Positions 1-6,394 of a DNA stretch of 41,490 nucleotides are shown one piece after another. The notes beneath the pieces are model-generated. The model was given only the letters and a program-made list of their open reading frames with translations, had not been told where the DNA came from and did no database searches. A program made the position numbers and the translations under genes. Position 1 is the stretch's first letter. The number at the start of each line of letters is the position of its first letter. Source of the stretch: an uncultured Rhodanobacteraceae bacterium (lineage in GTDB: Bacteria > Pseudomonadota > Gammaproteobacteria > Xanthomonadales > SZUA-5); NCBI GenBank assembly GCA_937928755.1, contig CALEZI010000145.1:1-41490 (forward strand), written 5' to 3'.

Positions 1-85
1 AAAAACTATCGGTGACTGCTTGACTGAGAGTAGGGTCATAGAAGGTCACGTTGGCTGCACAGCAGACTACGTGACTGAGGACCCT

Positions 86-148
86 GTGGGAGCGACCTTG
101 TGTCGCGAGCTTCAGCAGCCACAGCTCGCGACACAAGGTCGCTCCCAC
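86..148. repeat. REPIN-like inverted repeat, copy 1
   Basis: Two perfectly complementary 26-nt arms (86-111 and 123-148) begin GTGGGAGCGACCTTG and flank an 11-nt loop. The sequence resembles REP/REPIN palindromes of Pseudomonas and Xanthomonadales, which RAYT transposases mobilise in trans. A near-identical copy lies at 1772-1834 on the other side of the next gene. Diverged relatives are at 22931-22984 and 23030-23130. No RAYT gene is in the window. Confidence 0.85.
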
Positions 149-243
149 GAAGAGCCCGGCGCACCACTGGCGCGTTGACCGTCATCAAGGCCGATGCCTG
201 CATGAGGAATATCGTGACATCAGGCCAAATTCGGAGTGCTGTC

Positions 244-1737
244 ATGGACAGCCCGAGCAAGCTACTGCGATGGGCGTTCTGCACCTTCGCGATGTTCGCC
301 AGCTCGGCGCTGGCGCAGACCGTCTACCGTGACGATTTCACCGGCGGCGCGCAGCTGCCGTGGAGCAACCTGCGCGGCGACTGGCAGGCCAGCGCCGGCG
401 AATACGCGGCTCAGGTCCCGGGCAACACGCCGCCGACGGCGACACTGCTGCCCTATGAGTTGTCGGATTTCAGTTTCGAGGTCGACCTGATCGATCCGGC
501 CGACGGCGGGCTCTGGCTGCGGACCAATGCAACGGGCACCGAAGGTGTGATGCTGGTGGTGTTTCCGGATCGCCTTTACTGGCACGTGATTGCCGATCTC
601 GGAGGCCCCTACACGATTCACCAGCAGGCATCGATCACGCCGAATCTCGGGCCTGGCCCGACGCGCATCCGGGTCACCGGCAACGGCCCGATCCTGCGCG
701 CCTACCTGCGCGAATCGCCCACCGCCGTCAGCACGCTCGATCTGACCACGGTCAGCAATCCACCCGGCCTGAACTACCTGAGTGGACGCGTGGGCCTGTA
801 CGACAACGCCGCGCCGGGCACCCGCTTCGACAATGTGCGCGTGGAGGCGGGCGTGCCGATCGAGATCATGGCGGTTGGCGATGCCGGCAACGGCACGGTG
901 CACCTGTTCCCGGCTGACGCCGGCGGCGATGTCGCGCCATTCGCGGTGCTGTCGGGACCGAACACCGGACTGCTCGACATCCGCGGCGTGGCGCTGGACG
1001 TCGATCACCTGTACGTGTCGAGTGGCGCCGGCCGTTACGTCAAGGCTTTCGCGCTGGCGAATCTCGGCAACGTGGCCGCCGTGCGCACGATCAACGGCAG
1101 CAACACCGGGCTCGGGTCCGTCTATCAGTTCGCCCTCGCCGACAACGAGTTGTTCGTATCCTCGGAAACCGGTCCGGTCAGCGTGTTCGGCAAGGATGAC
1201 AGCGGCGACATTCCGCCACGGCGCAGCATCACTGCGATGACCGGCACCTACGCGGTGGATGTGGACCTGGACGAGTTGTTCATTGCCCCGCACTTTCTTG
1301 ACGCAAATTCGATCTATGCCTATGCGCAGTCCGCCGCGGGTGCCACGCCGCCGCTGCGGCAACTGATGGCCGGTACCGCCGGAGCCAACCTTGGCCTTGC
1401 CGCCACCGCCGATGAGCTCTTCGTCAGCCAGTACCTGGTCGCGAAAGTCCAGGTCTACGCGCGCAACGCCAGCGGCAGTGCCACCCCGCTGCGCAGCATC
1501 GGGGGGCCGACCACCGGGCTCGGTGCCAACGTCGATGTGGCGATCAAGGGCAACGAGCTGTTCGTGGCCAACAGCGGCTACGCCAACGTGCTGGTGTTCG
1601 CCCGCAACGCCGACGGCGACGTCGCACCGCTGCGTGTCATCGGCGGTCCGGCGACCGGTTTCAACGCACCCTTCGCGCTGGCCTTCGGCGTGTTGATGCT
1701 GCCGGATGTGGTGTTTGCGGATGGGTTCGAGCAGTAG
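244..1737 (+). CDS. Secreted beta-propeller-like protein with FADGFE C-terminus
   Basis: I do not recognise a named family. The start at 244 was chosen because it places a Sec signal peptide at the N-terminus (hydrophobic stretch, then a cleavage site after SSALA); upstream codons run into the inverted repeat. The 497-residue product has an N-terminal lectin-like jelly-roll region (about residues 30-195, starting YRDDF), which resembles the DUF1080/concanavalin-like fold. It then has about five degenerate repeats of roughly 48 residues, with recurring features such as 'GDVAPLR', 'IGGP.TG' and 'LFV.', as in NHL or beta-propeller blades. The last residues are VFADGFEQ, matching the end of the small secreted protein at 32025-32276. 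A role outside the cytoplasm is inferred; no catalytic residues are evident. The gene stands alone between two REPIN-like hairpins. Confidence 0.75.
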   Translation: MDSPSKLLRWAFCTFAMFASSALAQTVYRDDFTGGAQLPWSNLRGDWQASAGEYAAQVPGNTPPTATLLPYELSDFSFEVDLIDPADGGLWLRTNATGTEGVMLVVFPDRLYWHVIADLGGPYTIHQQASITPNLGPGPTRIRVTGNGPILRAYLRESPTAVSTLDLTTVSNPPGLNYLSGRVGLYDNAAPGTRFDNVRVEAGVPIEIMAVGDAGNGTVHLFPADAGGDVAPFAVLSGPNTGLLDIRGVALDVDHLYVSSGAGRYVKAFALANLGNVAAVRTINGSNTGLGSVYQFALADNELFVSSETGPVSVFGKDDSGDIPPRRSITAMTGTYAVDVDLDELFIAPHFLDANSIYAYAQSAAGATPPLRQLMAGTAGANLGLAATADELFVSQYLVAKVQVYARNASGSATPLRSIGGPTTGLGANVDVAIKGNELFVANSGYANVLVFARNADGDVAPLRVIGGPATGFNAPFALAFGVLMLPDVVFADGFEQ

Positions 1738-1771
1738 CGCCGGAAGCACTTTCGCCACCCGTTTCGACCCT

Positions 1772-1834
1772 GTGGGAGCGACCTTGTGTCGCGAGCTTTC
1801 ACCGCCAGAGCTCGCGACACAAGGTCGCTCCCAC
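1772..1834. repeat. REPIN-like inverted repeat, copy 2
   Basis: The arms 1772-1797 and 1809-1834 match copy 1 (86-148) over the full 26 nt; only the loop differs. It lies between the secreted propeller-like gene and folD. It could act as a bidirectional transcript-end hairpin, but no T-tract follows, so it is called a repeat rather than a terminator. Confidence 0.85.
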
Positions 1835-1927
1835 GGGCCGCTGATGCTCTGCGAGATGACTCGACTCAAGGACGCTGCCGTCGCCGTCAGCTAGCATCGC
1901 CGCACTTCGTTTTCCGGGAGAGTTTCC

Positions 1928-2794
1928 ATGACAGCCACCGTTCTCGATGGCAAGGCGTTAGCGGCGCAACTGCGCGAGCAACTGACCTCCCGCGTCGCCG
2001 CATTGCGCGCCGCCGGCAAGCGTGCGCCAGGCTTGGCCGTGGTGCTGGTCGGCGGCGATCCCGCCAGTCAGGTTTACGTCGGCATGAAAGAGAAGATGAC
2101 CGAGGCGGTCGGCATGCATTCGGTCGCGCATCGCCTGCCGGAGACCACCAGCGAGCAGGAACTGCTGGCGGTGGTCGCCGCGCTGAACGCCGATCCCACG
2201 GTCGACGGCATCCTCGTGCAACTGCCGTTGCCGCGCGGCATCGACGCCACGCGCGTGATCGAGGCGATCGACCCGGCGAAGGATGTCGACGGTTTTCATC
2301 CCGTCAATGTCGGGCGCCTGTCCGCCGGCCTGCCGGCGCTGGTGGCGTGCACGCCGCGCGGTTGCATCATGCTGGCGAAGCTGGCGCGCGCCGACTTGAG
2401 CGGCCTGCACGCGGTGGTGGTCGGCCGCTCCAACATCGTCGGCAAGCCGGTGGCGCAGTTGCTGCTGCAGGAGAACTGCACGGTGACCATTGCCCATTCG
2501 CGCACCCGCGACCTGCCCGCCGTGTGCCGCAGTGCCGACCTGCTGGTCGCCGCGATCGGCCGCCCGCAGTTCCTCGGCGCCGAGCACGTCAAGCCGGGCG
2601 CCATCGTCATCGACGTCGGCATCAACCGCATCGTCGATGGCTCCGGCAACGGCAAGCTGGTCGGCGACGTCGATTACGCCGCCGCCGCCGAAGTCGCCGG
2701 CGCCATCACCCCGGTGCCCGGCGGCGTCGGCCCGATGACCATCGCCTGCCTGCTGGAAAACACCTTGACCGCCTACGAGCGCCGCGAGAGCTGA
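1928..2794 (+). CDS. folD: Bifunctional methylenetetrahydrofolate dehydrogenase/cyclohydrolase
   Basis: FolD interconverts 5,10-methylene-THF, 5,10-methenyl-THF and 10-formyl-THF with NADP in the cytoplasm, supplying one-carbon units for purine and formyl-Met-tRNA synthesis. The 288-residue length is normal for the family. Visible signatures are the YVGMK segment holding the catalytic lysine (about K54), DGILVQLPLP (about 93-102), the GRSNIVGKP nucleotide-binding segment and the C-terminal PGGVGPMT motif. GGGAGAG upstream of the ATG is a good ribosome-binding site. The gene is followed by about 1.2 kb without a confident protein gene. The functionally linked fhs lies at 7439-9124 on the other strand, so the two do not form an operon. 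Confidence 0.97.
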   Translation: MTATVLDGKALAAQLREQLTSRVAALRAAGKRAPGLAVVLVGGDPASQVYVGMKEKMTEAVGMHSVAHRLPETTSEQELLAVVAALNADPTVDGILVQLPLPRGIDATRVIEAIDPAKDVDGFHPVNVGRLSAGLPALVACTPRGCIMLAKLARADLSGLHAVVVGRSNIVGKPVAQLLLQENCTVTIAHSRTRDLPAVCRSADLLVAAIGRPQFLGAEHVKPGAIVIDVGINRIVDGSGNGKLVGDVDYAAAAEVAGAITPVPGGVGPMTIACLLENTLTAYERRES

Positions 2795-2800
2795 GCGTCG

Positions 2801-3124
2801 TCAGCGTGGCCATGACCGCCCGTTTGCCGTCCCCTGGTCAATCGACCCGTCGGGCGCCGCGCGGGTGGTTCGTTCGCGCCAATGCACCAGCGCTTGCCGG
2901 GCGTGGGCGAGCAGGCTTGTGGCGGCGCCCCGCGCTTTGGTCCACTGCCCAGCGTTCAAGATATCTGTAATTCTCCTGCCCTCCAGCGGGTGAATAATCC
3001 CGACCAGCGGATAATCAAAACCGCTTGACTTTCCAATTGAGCCGCCGATAATGCGCAGCCATTGCACCGGGCTCTCCCGGTTGCGCTCACGCAGGAAATG
3101 ACGATGAATCAGTTCAACCGCCAC
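2801..3124 (-). CDS. Orphan ORF of lower GC, possibly a gene remnant
   Basis: A minus-strand ORF starts at a GTG (3124). Its first ~57 residues look protein-like (VELIHRHFLRER, then IIGGSIGKSSGFDYPLVG) and lie in DNA noticeably less GC-rich than its neighbours. The rest (from about 2955 down) is arginine- and alanine-rich and may be read-through of non-coding DNA. The frame stays open upstream of the GTG (LPWAKRDAGHRVLS) to an in-frame TGA near 3195. I recognise no family. It may be the C-terminal remnant of a transferred gene whose 5' part was lost, or no gene at all. Confidence 0.3.
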   Translation of the reverse strand: MAVELIHRHFLRERNRESPVQWLRIIGGSIGKSSGFDYPLVGIIHPLEGRRITDILNAGQWTKARGAATSLLAHARQALVHWRERTTRAAPDGSIDQGTANGRSWPR

Positions 3125-3205
3125 GGACAGAACTCGATGCCCAGCATCGCGTTTAGCCCATGGCAGACACTGGAAATCCGCATCCGCGCGTAGCCCTCAC
3201 TCATC

Positions 3206-3229
3206 CGGGGGCTGCGCATGCAGCCCCCG
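3206..3229. terminator. Strong GC hairpin (10-bp stem)
   Basis: CGGGGGCTGC (3206-3215) and GCAGCCCCCG (3220-3229) form a perfect 10-bp stem around GCAT. There is no clear T-run on either side. It is the first of two adjacent hairpins in the gap between folD and the tRNA-like elements. It could be a transcript end, or a domain of a structured RNA beginning here. Confidence 0.5.
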
Positions 3230-3240
3230 AGCCGCTTCAG

Positions 3241-3276
3241 ACGAAGCCCTCGGTGGTCCTCCACCGGGGGCTTCGT
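3241..3276. terminator. Strong 16-bp hairpin
   Basis: ACGAAGCCCTCGGTGG (3241-3256) pairs with CCACCGGGGGCTTCGT (3261-3276) along its full 16 bp, with one T-G wobble, around a TCCT loop. It lies 11 nt after the hairpin at 3206-3229 and is followed by GCATTTGCGG, a weak T-tract. Together they could insulate folD from the downstream locus. A role in a structured RNA is equally possible. Confidence 0.5.
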
Positions 3277-3526
3277 GCATTTGCGGTATTCGATTCCCAG
3301 AATCAGTTGCGCCCAATATCGGCGCAGCCAATATCAGCCCGGACGCGGGAATGGATTATCACGCCCGTAATAAATATCGGCTGACTGGATATTCCAGCCT
3401 GCCGGAAAGGTCCGCCCGTTTCGGGCGTGTCGACAGCGATAGCGGGTTGGCCGGAAACGGTGCCCGCCTGGTCGGATGGCCGCTGGCTGGTCCGGTACCG
3501 ACGACACGTGCGGCAGGTGGAACAAG

Positions 3527-3597
3527 GGATTGTTCGCTCAGGGGTCGAGCGCCCGCGCAAGCGGGAGACGGTGGTTCGAATCCACCACAGTCCGCCG
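3527..3597 (+). ncRNA. tRNA-like element with GCAA tetraloop instead of an anticodon loop
   Basis: The element folds as a tRNA cloverleaf. The acceptor GGATTGT (3527-3533) pairs with ACAGTCC (3587-3593) over 7 bp with one G-T. The D stem is GCTC/GAGC (3536-3539/3547-3550). The T arm GGTGG-TTCGAAT-CCACC (3570-3586) has the canonical T loop. The anticodon arm is only CCCGC-GCAA-GCGGG (3552-3565): a 5-bp stem closed by a GNRA-type tetraloop, with no anticodon. After the acceptor comes GCCG, so CCA is not encoded. It cannot act as a decoding tRNA and looks like a tRNA mimic. Bacterial Y RNAs (YrlA) are known to contain a tRNA-like module and are the nearest described parallel. It ends one base before the second tRNA-like element. 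Confidence 0.55.
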
Positions 3598-3673
3598 TGG
3601 AACGTAGCTCAATCGGTAGAGCAACTGACTTGAAATCAGTGGGTAGCGGGTTCGAATCCCGCCGATCCGACCG
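3598..3673 (+). tRNA. tRNA-like element, anticodon TGA, short variable loop
   Basis: Cloverleaf: acceptor TGGAACG (3598-3604) against CGATCCG (3663-3669) with one A-A mismatch and a terminal T-G pair; positions 8-9 TA; D arm GCTC-AATCGGTA-GAGC (3607-3622); anticodon arm ACTGA-CTTGAAA-TCAGT (3624-3640), giving anticodon TGA; 5-nt variable loop; T arm GCGGG-TTCGAAT-CCCGC (3646-3662). TGA would read the serine codon UCA, yet serine tRNAs need a long variable arm, absent here. The body resembles tRNA-Thr(TGT) with one changed anticodon base. The 3' end reads ACCG, so CCA is incomplete. It may be a pseudo-tRNA, a tRNA mimic inside a larger RNA, or an unusual decoding tRNA. Confidence 0.5.
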
Positions 3674-4021
3674 CAAGGTCACCAGCAAGACCCCGCCGGG
3701 AGGGCTTCCCGGCAAGCGTGGTTCCGCGAGGAGCCACAACCGGAGGCTCCAGCGCCAACGGGAACGCCAGGGTGGCCGTGCCGGACAGGGCGGCCGCGCC
3801 GGGGCGCCCACGGCGCAGCGCAGGGCCGGCCCGAGTGGCCGGCAGCGCGTGACGGACGCCCGCGGCCAGCGTGACGGTCCTCTCCCGCCGGATTTCCGGC
3901 GCCCCCGGACTGTCACGCCCGCTGCGGCAACGCCGCCACGCAGCCGGCTTCCCGCCGGCCCTGCGTGGGGTTGATGGTCTGAGGTGGCAAAACCAGTAGT
4001 ACCGACGCGGCAGGACGCCGC

Positions 4022-4027
4022 AGGAGA
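4022..4027 (+). promoter_or_regulatory. Ribosome-binding site fixing the slipin start
   Basis: AGGAGA at 4022-4027 lies 7 nt before the ATG at 4035. This favours 4035 over the in-frame GTG at 3984, which has no Shine-Dalgarno sequence and would fall just after the hairpin at 3936-3968. Confidence 0.7.
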
Positions 4028-4034
4028 GTGTGCG

Positions 4035-5174
4035 ATGTGGATCCAGCGAGTGGTGATTGGCGACAACCAGCGTGGCGTGCTGCTGCGCGACGGCCGCTAC
4101 GAGCGTGTGCTCGGCGCGGGCCGGTACTGGCTGACCGGGATCGGCAGCCGGCGTGAGCTGCGCGTGGGCAACCTCGAGCGCGCCGAAGTGCAGCTCGCCG
4201 GCATCGAGACGCTGATGCGCATGCATGGCGCCGAACTGGCCAGCGAGATTGCCGAGGCCGACCTCGGCAAGCGCGAGCTGGGCCTGGTGTACCAGCGCGG
4301 CAAGCTGGCGCGCCTGCTGGCGCCGGGCGCGCGGCAGTTCTACTGGCGCGCGGCCGACAGCGTGACCGTCGAGCGCGTCGATCTCGAGCGCGAGCTGGCC
4401 ATCGATGCGGTCAAGCTGGCGGAGCTGCGCGCGCCGGCGGCAGCAGACCTGGTTCGCGAGATCCAGGCAGCGGCGCTGATCGTCGAAGTCGGCGCCGAGC
4501 AGGTCGGCCTGCTGTGGGTGGACGGCGCACTGCGCGCCAGCCTGGTGCCGGGCGTCTACGGCTACTGGCGATATGGCCGTAATGTGCGCATCGAGGTGGT
4601 CGACACCCGCCTTGCCGAGATCGAAGTCGCAGGCCAGGAAATCCTGACCCGCGACAAGGTCAGCCTGCGCGTCAACCTGGTCGCCGTCTATCGCATTGTC
4701 GATGCGGTGCTGGCGAAGACCCGCGTGGCCGACGTGCGCGCCTACGCCTACCGTGAGCTGCAGTTCGGCTTGCGCCAGGCGGTCGGCACCCGCCCGCTCG
4801 ACGCGCTGCTGCAGGACAAGGGTGCGATCGACCAGAGCGTCGCCGAGTACGCGAAGGCGAAGCTGGCCGACGTGGGCGTCAGCCTGAACTCGGTGGGTGT
4901 GAAGGACCTGATCCTGCCGGGCGAGATGAAGACGATCCTGAACCAGGTGGTCGAGGCGGAGAAGCAGGCGCAAGCCAACCTGATCCGCCGGCGCGAGGAG
5001 ACTGCGGCCACCCGCAGCCTGCTCAACACCGCAAAGATCCTCGAGGAGAGCCCGGTGCTGATGCGCCTGAAGGAGCTGGAAGCGCTGGAGAAGATCACCG
5101 ACAAGGTCGGCCAGCTGACCGTGATCAGTGGCCTGGAAGGCGTGATGAAGGGACTGCTGCCGGCCGCTCGGTAG
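4035..5174 (+). CDS. Slipin family (SPFH/band-7) protein without membrane anchor
   Basis: 379 residues beginning MWIQRVVIGDNQRGV. The SPFH core spans roughly residues 140-320, with RVNLVAVYRI and the slipin segment VGVKDLILPGEMKTIL. A Glu/Ala-rich helical part (VVEAEKQAQANLIRRREETAAT) and a C-terminal amphipathic tail ending LEGVMKGLL follow. The N-terminal half carries an extra beta-rich segment (about 1-125). The N-terminal hydrophobic hairpin of membrane slipins is missing, so the protein looks soluble. SPFH proteins oligomerise into rings or cages. From recalled literature, this soluble type recurs in RtcR-controlled RNA-repair neighbourhoods with RtcB, Ro60/TROVE and Y RNAs. No such partner is in the window, but two tRNA-like RNAs lie directly upstream. 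A perfect hairpin follows at 5189-5218. Confidence 0.85.
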   Translation: MWIQRVVIGDNQRGVLLRDGRYERVLGAGRYWLTGIGSRRELRVGNLERAEVQLAGIETLMRMHGAELASEIAEADLGKRELGLVYQRGKLARLLAPGARQFYWRAADSVTVERVDLERELAIDAVKLAELRAPAAADLVREIQAAALIVEVGAEQVGLLWVDGALRASLVPGVYGYWRYGRNVRIEVVDTRLAEIEVAGQEILTRDKVSLRVNLVAVYRIVDAVLAKTRVADVRAYAYRELQFGLRQAVGTRPLDALLQDKGAIDQSVAEYAKAKLADVGVSLNSVGVKDLILPGEMKTILNQVVEAEKQAQANLIRRREETAATRSLLNTAKILEESPVLMRLKELEALEKITDKVGQLTVISGLEGVMKGLLPAAR

Positions 5175-5188
5175 CCGTTGCATGCAAG

Positions 5189-5218
5189 GGCCCGCCTGCG
5201 AATGGGCGCAGGCGGGCC
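5189..5218 (+). terminator. 12-bp hairpin after slipin
   Basis: GGCCCGCCTGCG (5189-5200) pairs perfectly with CGCAGGCGGGCC (5207-5218) around a 6-nt loop, 15 bp after the slipin stop codon. The following bases (GGGGATTG) are not T-rich, so it is a likely but not classic intrinsic terminator. Confidence 0.6.
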
Positions 5219-5240
5219 GGGGATTGCGGCGGCTGAACAG

Positions 5241-5298
5241 TAGTAGGGAGGGTCCTTTGCCGCAGGCAAAGAACCCGCCACCGAACTCGCGCCTCGCT
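5241..5298. repeat. CTTTGCCGCAGGCAAAG palindromic repeat, copy 1
   Basis: A palindrome around CTTTGCCGCAGGCAAAG, flanked by GGGAGGGTC and GAACCCGCC, followed by CGCCTCGCTCC. A related copy is at 38253-38320 (GCGGATCCTTTGCCGCAGG, then AATCCGCC and TTCGCTCC). The right end of this copy coincides with the point where the XRE regulator fragment (5290-5395) loses homology. Confidence 0.65.
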
Positions 5299-5395
5299 CC
5301 ACCCCGCAAGCGTCGGCCAGCGCCTGCTGCGTCATTTCGCCACGCTCGAAACGCAGGCGCCGGATGTGATTGCTGATCGACAGCGGCGGGCTCAT
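5290..5395 (-). pseudogene. Truncated XRE-family transcriptional regulator
   Basis: Reading leftwards from the ATG at 5395, the frame gives MSPPLSISNHIRRLRF followed by ERGEMTQQALADACGV. This is the start of the small (about 65-70 residue) Cro/C1-type regulators, whose usual sequence continues through the recognition helix (TRQTIIAIE...) and a YSPSL segment. Homology stops at about residue 33-35, inside the helix-turn-helix, exactly where the palindromic repeat of 5241-5298 begins. The recognition helix is lost, so DNA binding is not expected. The ORF stays open leftwards only as low-complexity read-through. Repeat insertion or deletion is the likely cause. Confidence 0.7.
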
Positions 5396-5594
5396 TACCC
5401 CTCCGCGGCGCGACGATCCTGGCGATTCGGTGCCCAAGTCCAAGAGGTGATTGCGCGAGCAGTCGGGTGCAATCGCCGCGCTGGGTTTACCCTGTGGCGG
5501 TCCAGTGCCACCGCATCGAGATGCCCGCTTCAGCGGGTGCGCCGAGCTATTCTCGCCACCGCGTCATCCCGGCATTCAAGGAATCGAAGGCTCC

Positions 5595-6271
5595 ATGATC
5601 GACCTCGAACAACCCCGCCGAGATGGATACGCCCTGCTACGCGGGGCAATTCCCGCCGATTGGCTGGGAGAGCTTCGCGACACCTTCGAGGCGGGTGTGA
5701 AGCCGCACGACCAATGGCCCGTTCCACGCGGCCCGGACTGGCGGCATTCGATGCTTGACCTTGATCCACGTATCCAGGCCGTGTGCCGGCTGCCGGCGTT
5801 GTTGCAGGTGGTGGGCGCGTTGATCGGCGGCCCTTACTTCATCGCCCAGGTGGAAGGCCGCGAACCGCTGCCGGGTGGCGGGCAGCAGGATCTGCACCGC
5901 GACCTGTCGGACCACGGCCTGGCGACACAGTGAACGCCATCGCATTCTTCGATGACTACGGCGCGGACAACGGTGCCACGCGCCTGGTACCGGGTAGCCA
6001 TCGGCCCATGCCGCTCGAAGCGCACGTGGGTGCGCAGATGGAGCGGCGTGGGTACCTCAGCGGCTGCGCTGGCGACATTCTGGTTTTCGATGCCGATCTG
6101 CTGCACGCGGCGAGCCTCAACCGCAGCGGCGCACGGCGTCGGTCAATTCTGATCGGCTACTTCGCCGAGCACCGCCATGCCTCGCATCTGCAAACCGCGC
6201 ATCTGCGCGGCGTGCGCATGGATAGCAGCGAGCGCTTCAGCGTCGAAGAACAACACGGGCGATCGGCGTGA
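5595..6271 (+). pseudogene. Phytanoyl-CoA dioxygenase family protein, frameshifted
   Basis: The first frame (ATG 5595 to TGA 5933) carries the N-terminal half and the Fe(II)-binding H-x-D in QDLHRDLSD. The matching second half continues in another frame (VNAIAFFDDYGADNGATRLV, then PGSHR, and a distal histidine in DILVFDADLLHAAS) to a stop at 6271. In intact relatives these segments are contiguous. Restoring one G near 5922-5926 (CCTGGCGAC to CCTGGGCGAC) rejoins the frames and gives about 225 residues. The family are Fe(II)/2-oxoglutarate oxygenases; the substrate cannot be told. Both halves are well conserved, so this is a recent mutation or a sequencing error. AAGG precedes the start. Confidence 0.8.
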
Positions 6272-6394
6272 GGTCCCCTCCAGCTGACGGCAGGGCGTCA
6301 CCCGGCCGCGCTGTTCCGGAACCAATCGCGTCGATCCTGGTCTGATCATTTCCAGCCGACGCCGGCAAAAACGTAAAAACGGAGAAGTTCCCCC

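Larger units (their letters stand above)
3480..4034 (+). ncRNA. Densely structured non-coding region leading into slipin
   Basis: Besides the two tRNA-like elements, the region holds many nested inverted repeats: GACC-GCAA-GGTC (3669-3680); GCCGGGA/TCCCGGC (3695-3713); an 8-bp stem closed by a GCGA tetraloop (3718-3737); GTGACGGTCC/GGACTGTCAC (3871-3880/3907-3916) enclosing GCCGG-ATTT-CCGGC; and a hairpin of about 13 bp at 3936-3968 just before slipin. GCTGGT (3486-3491) can pair with ACCAGC (3681-3686) to enclose both tRNA-like modules, and GGCTGGTCCG (3485-3494) resembles the conserved 5' end of Y RNAs. No convincing protein is encoded. A single long RNA or a structured slipin leader is an inference; GC-rich DNA also pairs by chance. 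Confidence 0.4.

Noticed and set aside
3480..3980. Sigma-54 promoter (TGGC-N-TGC type) expected for an RtcR-controlled operon
   Set aside because: The closest matches (near 3390 and 3450) have wrong spacing between the GG and GC elements.
3636..5309. 557-codon minus-strand ORF across slipin and the tRNA-like elements
   Set aside because: Antisense to slipin, with Gln/His/Leu shadow composition.
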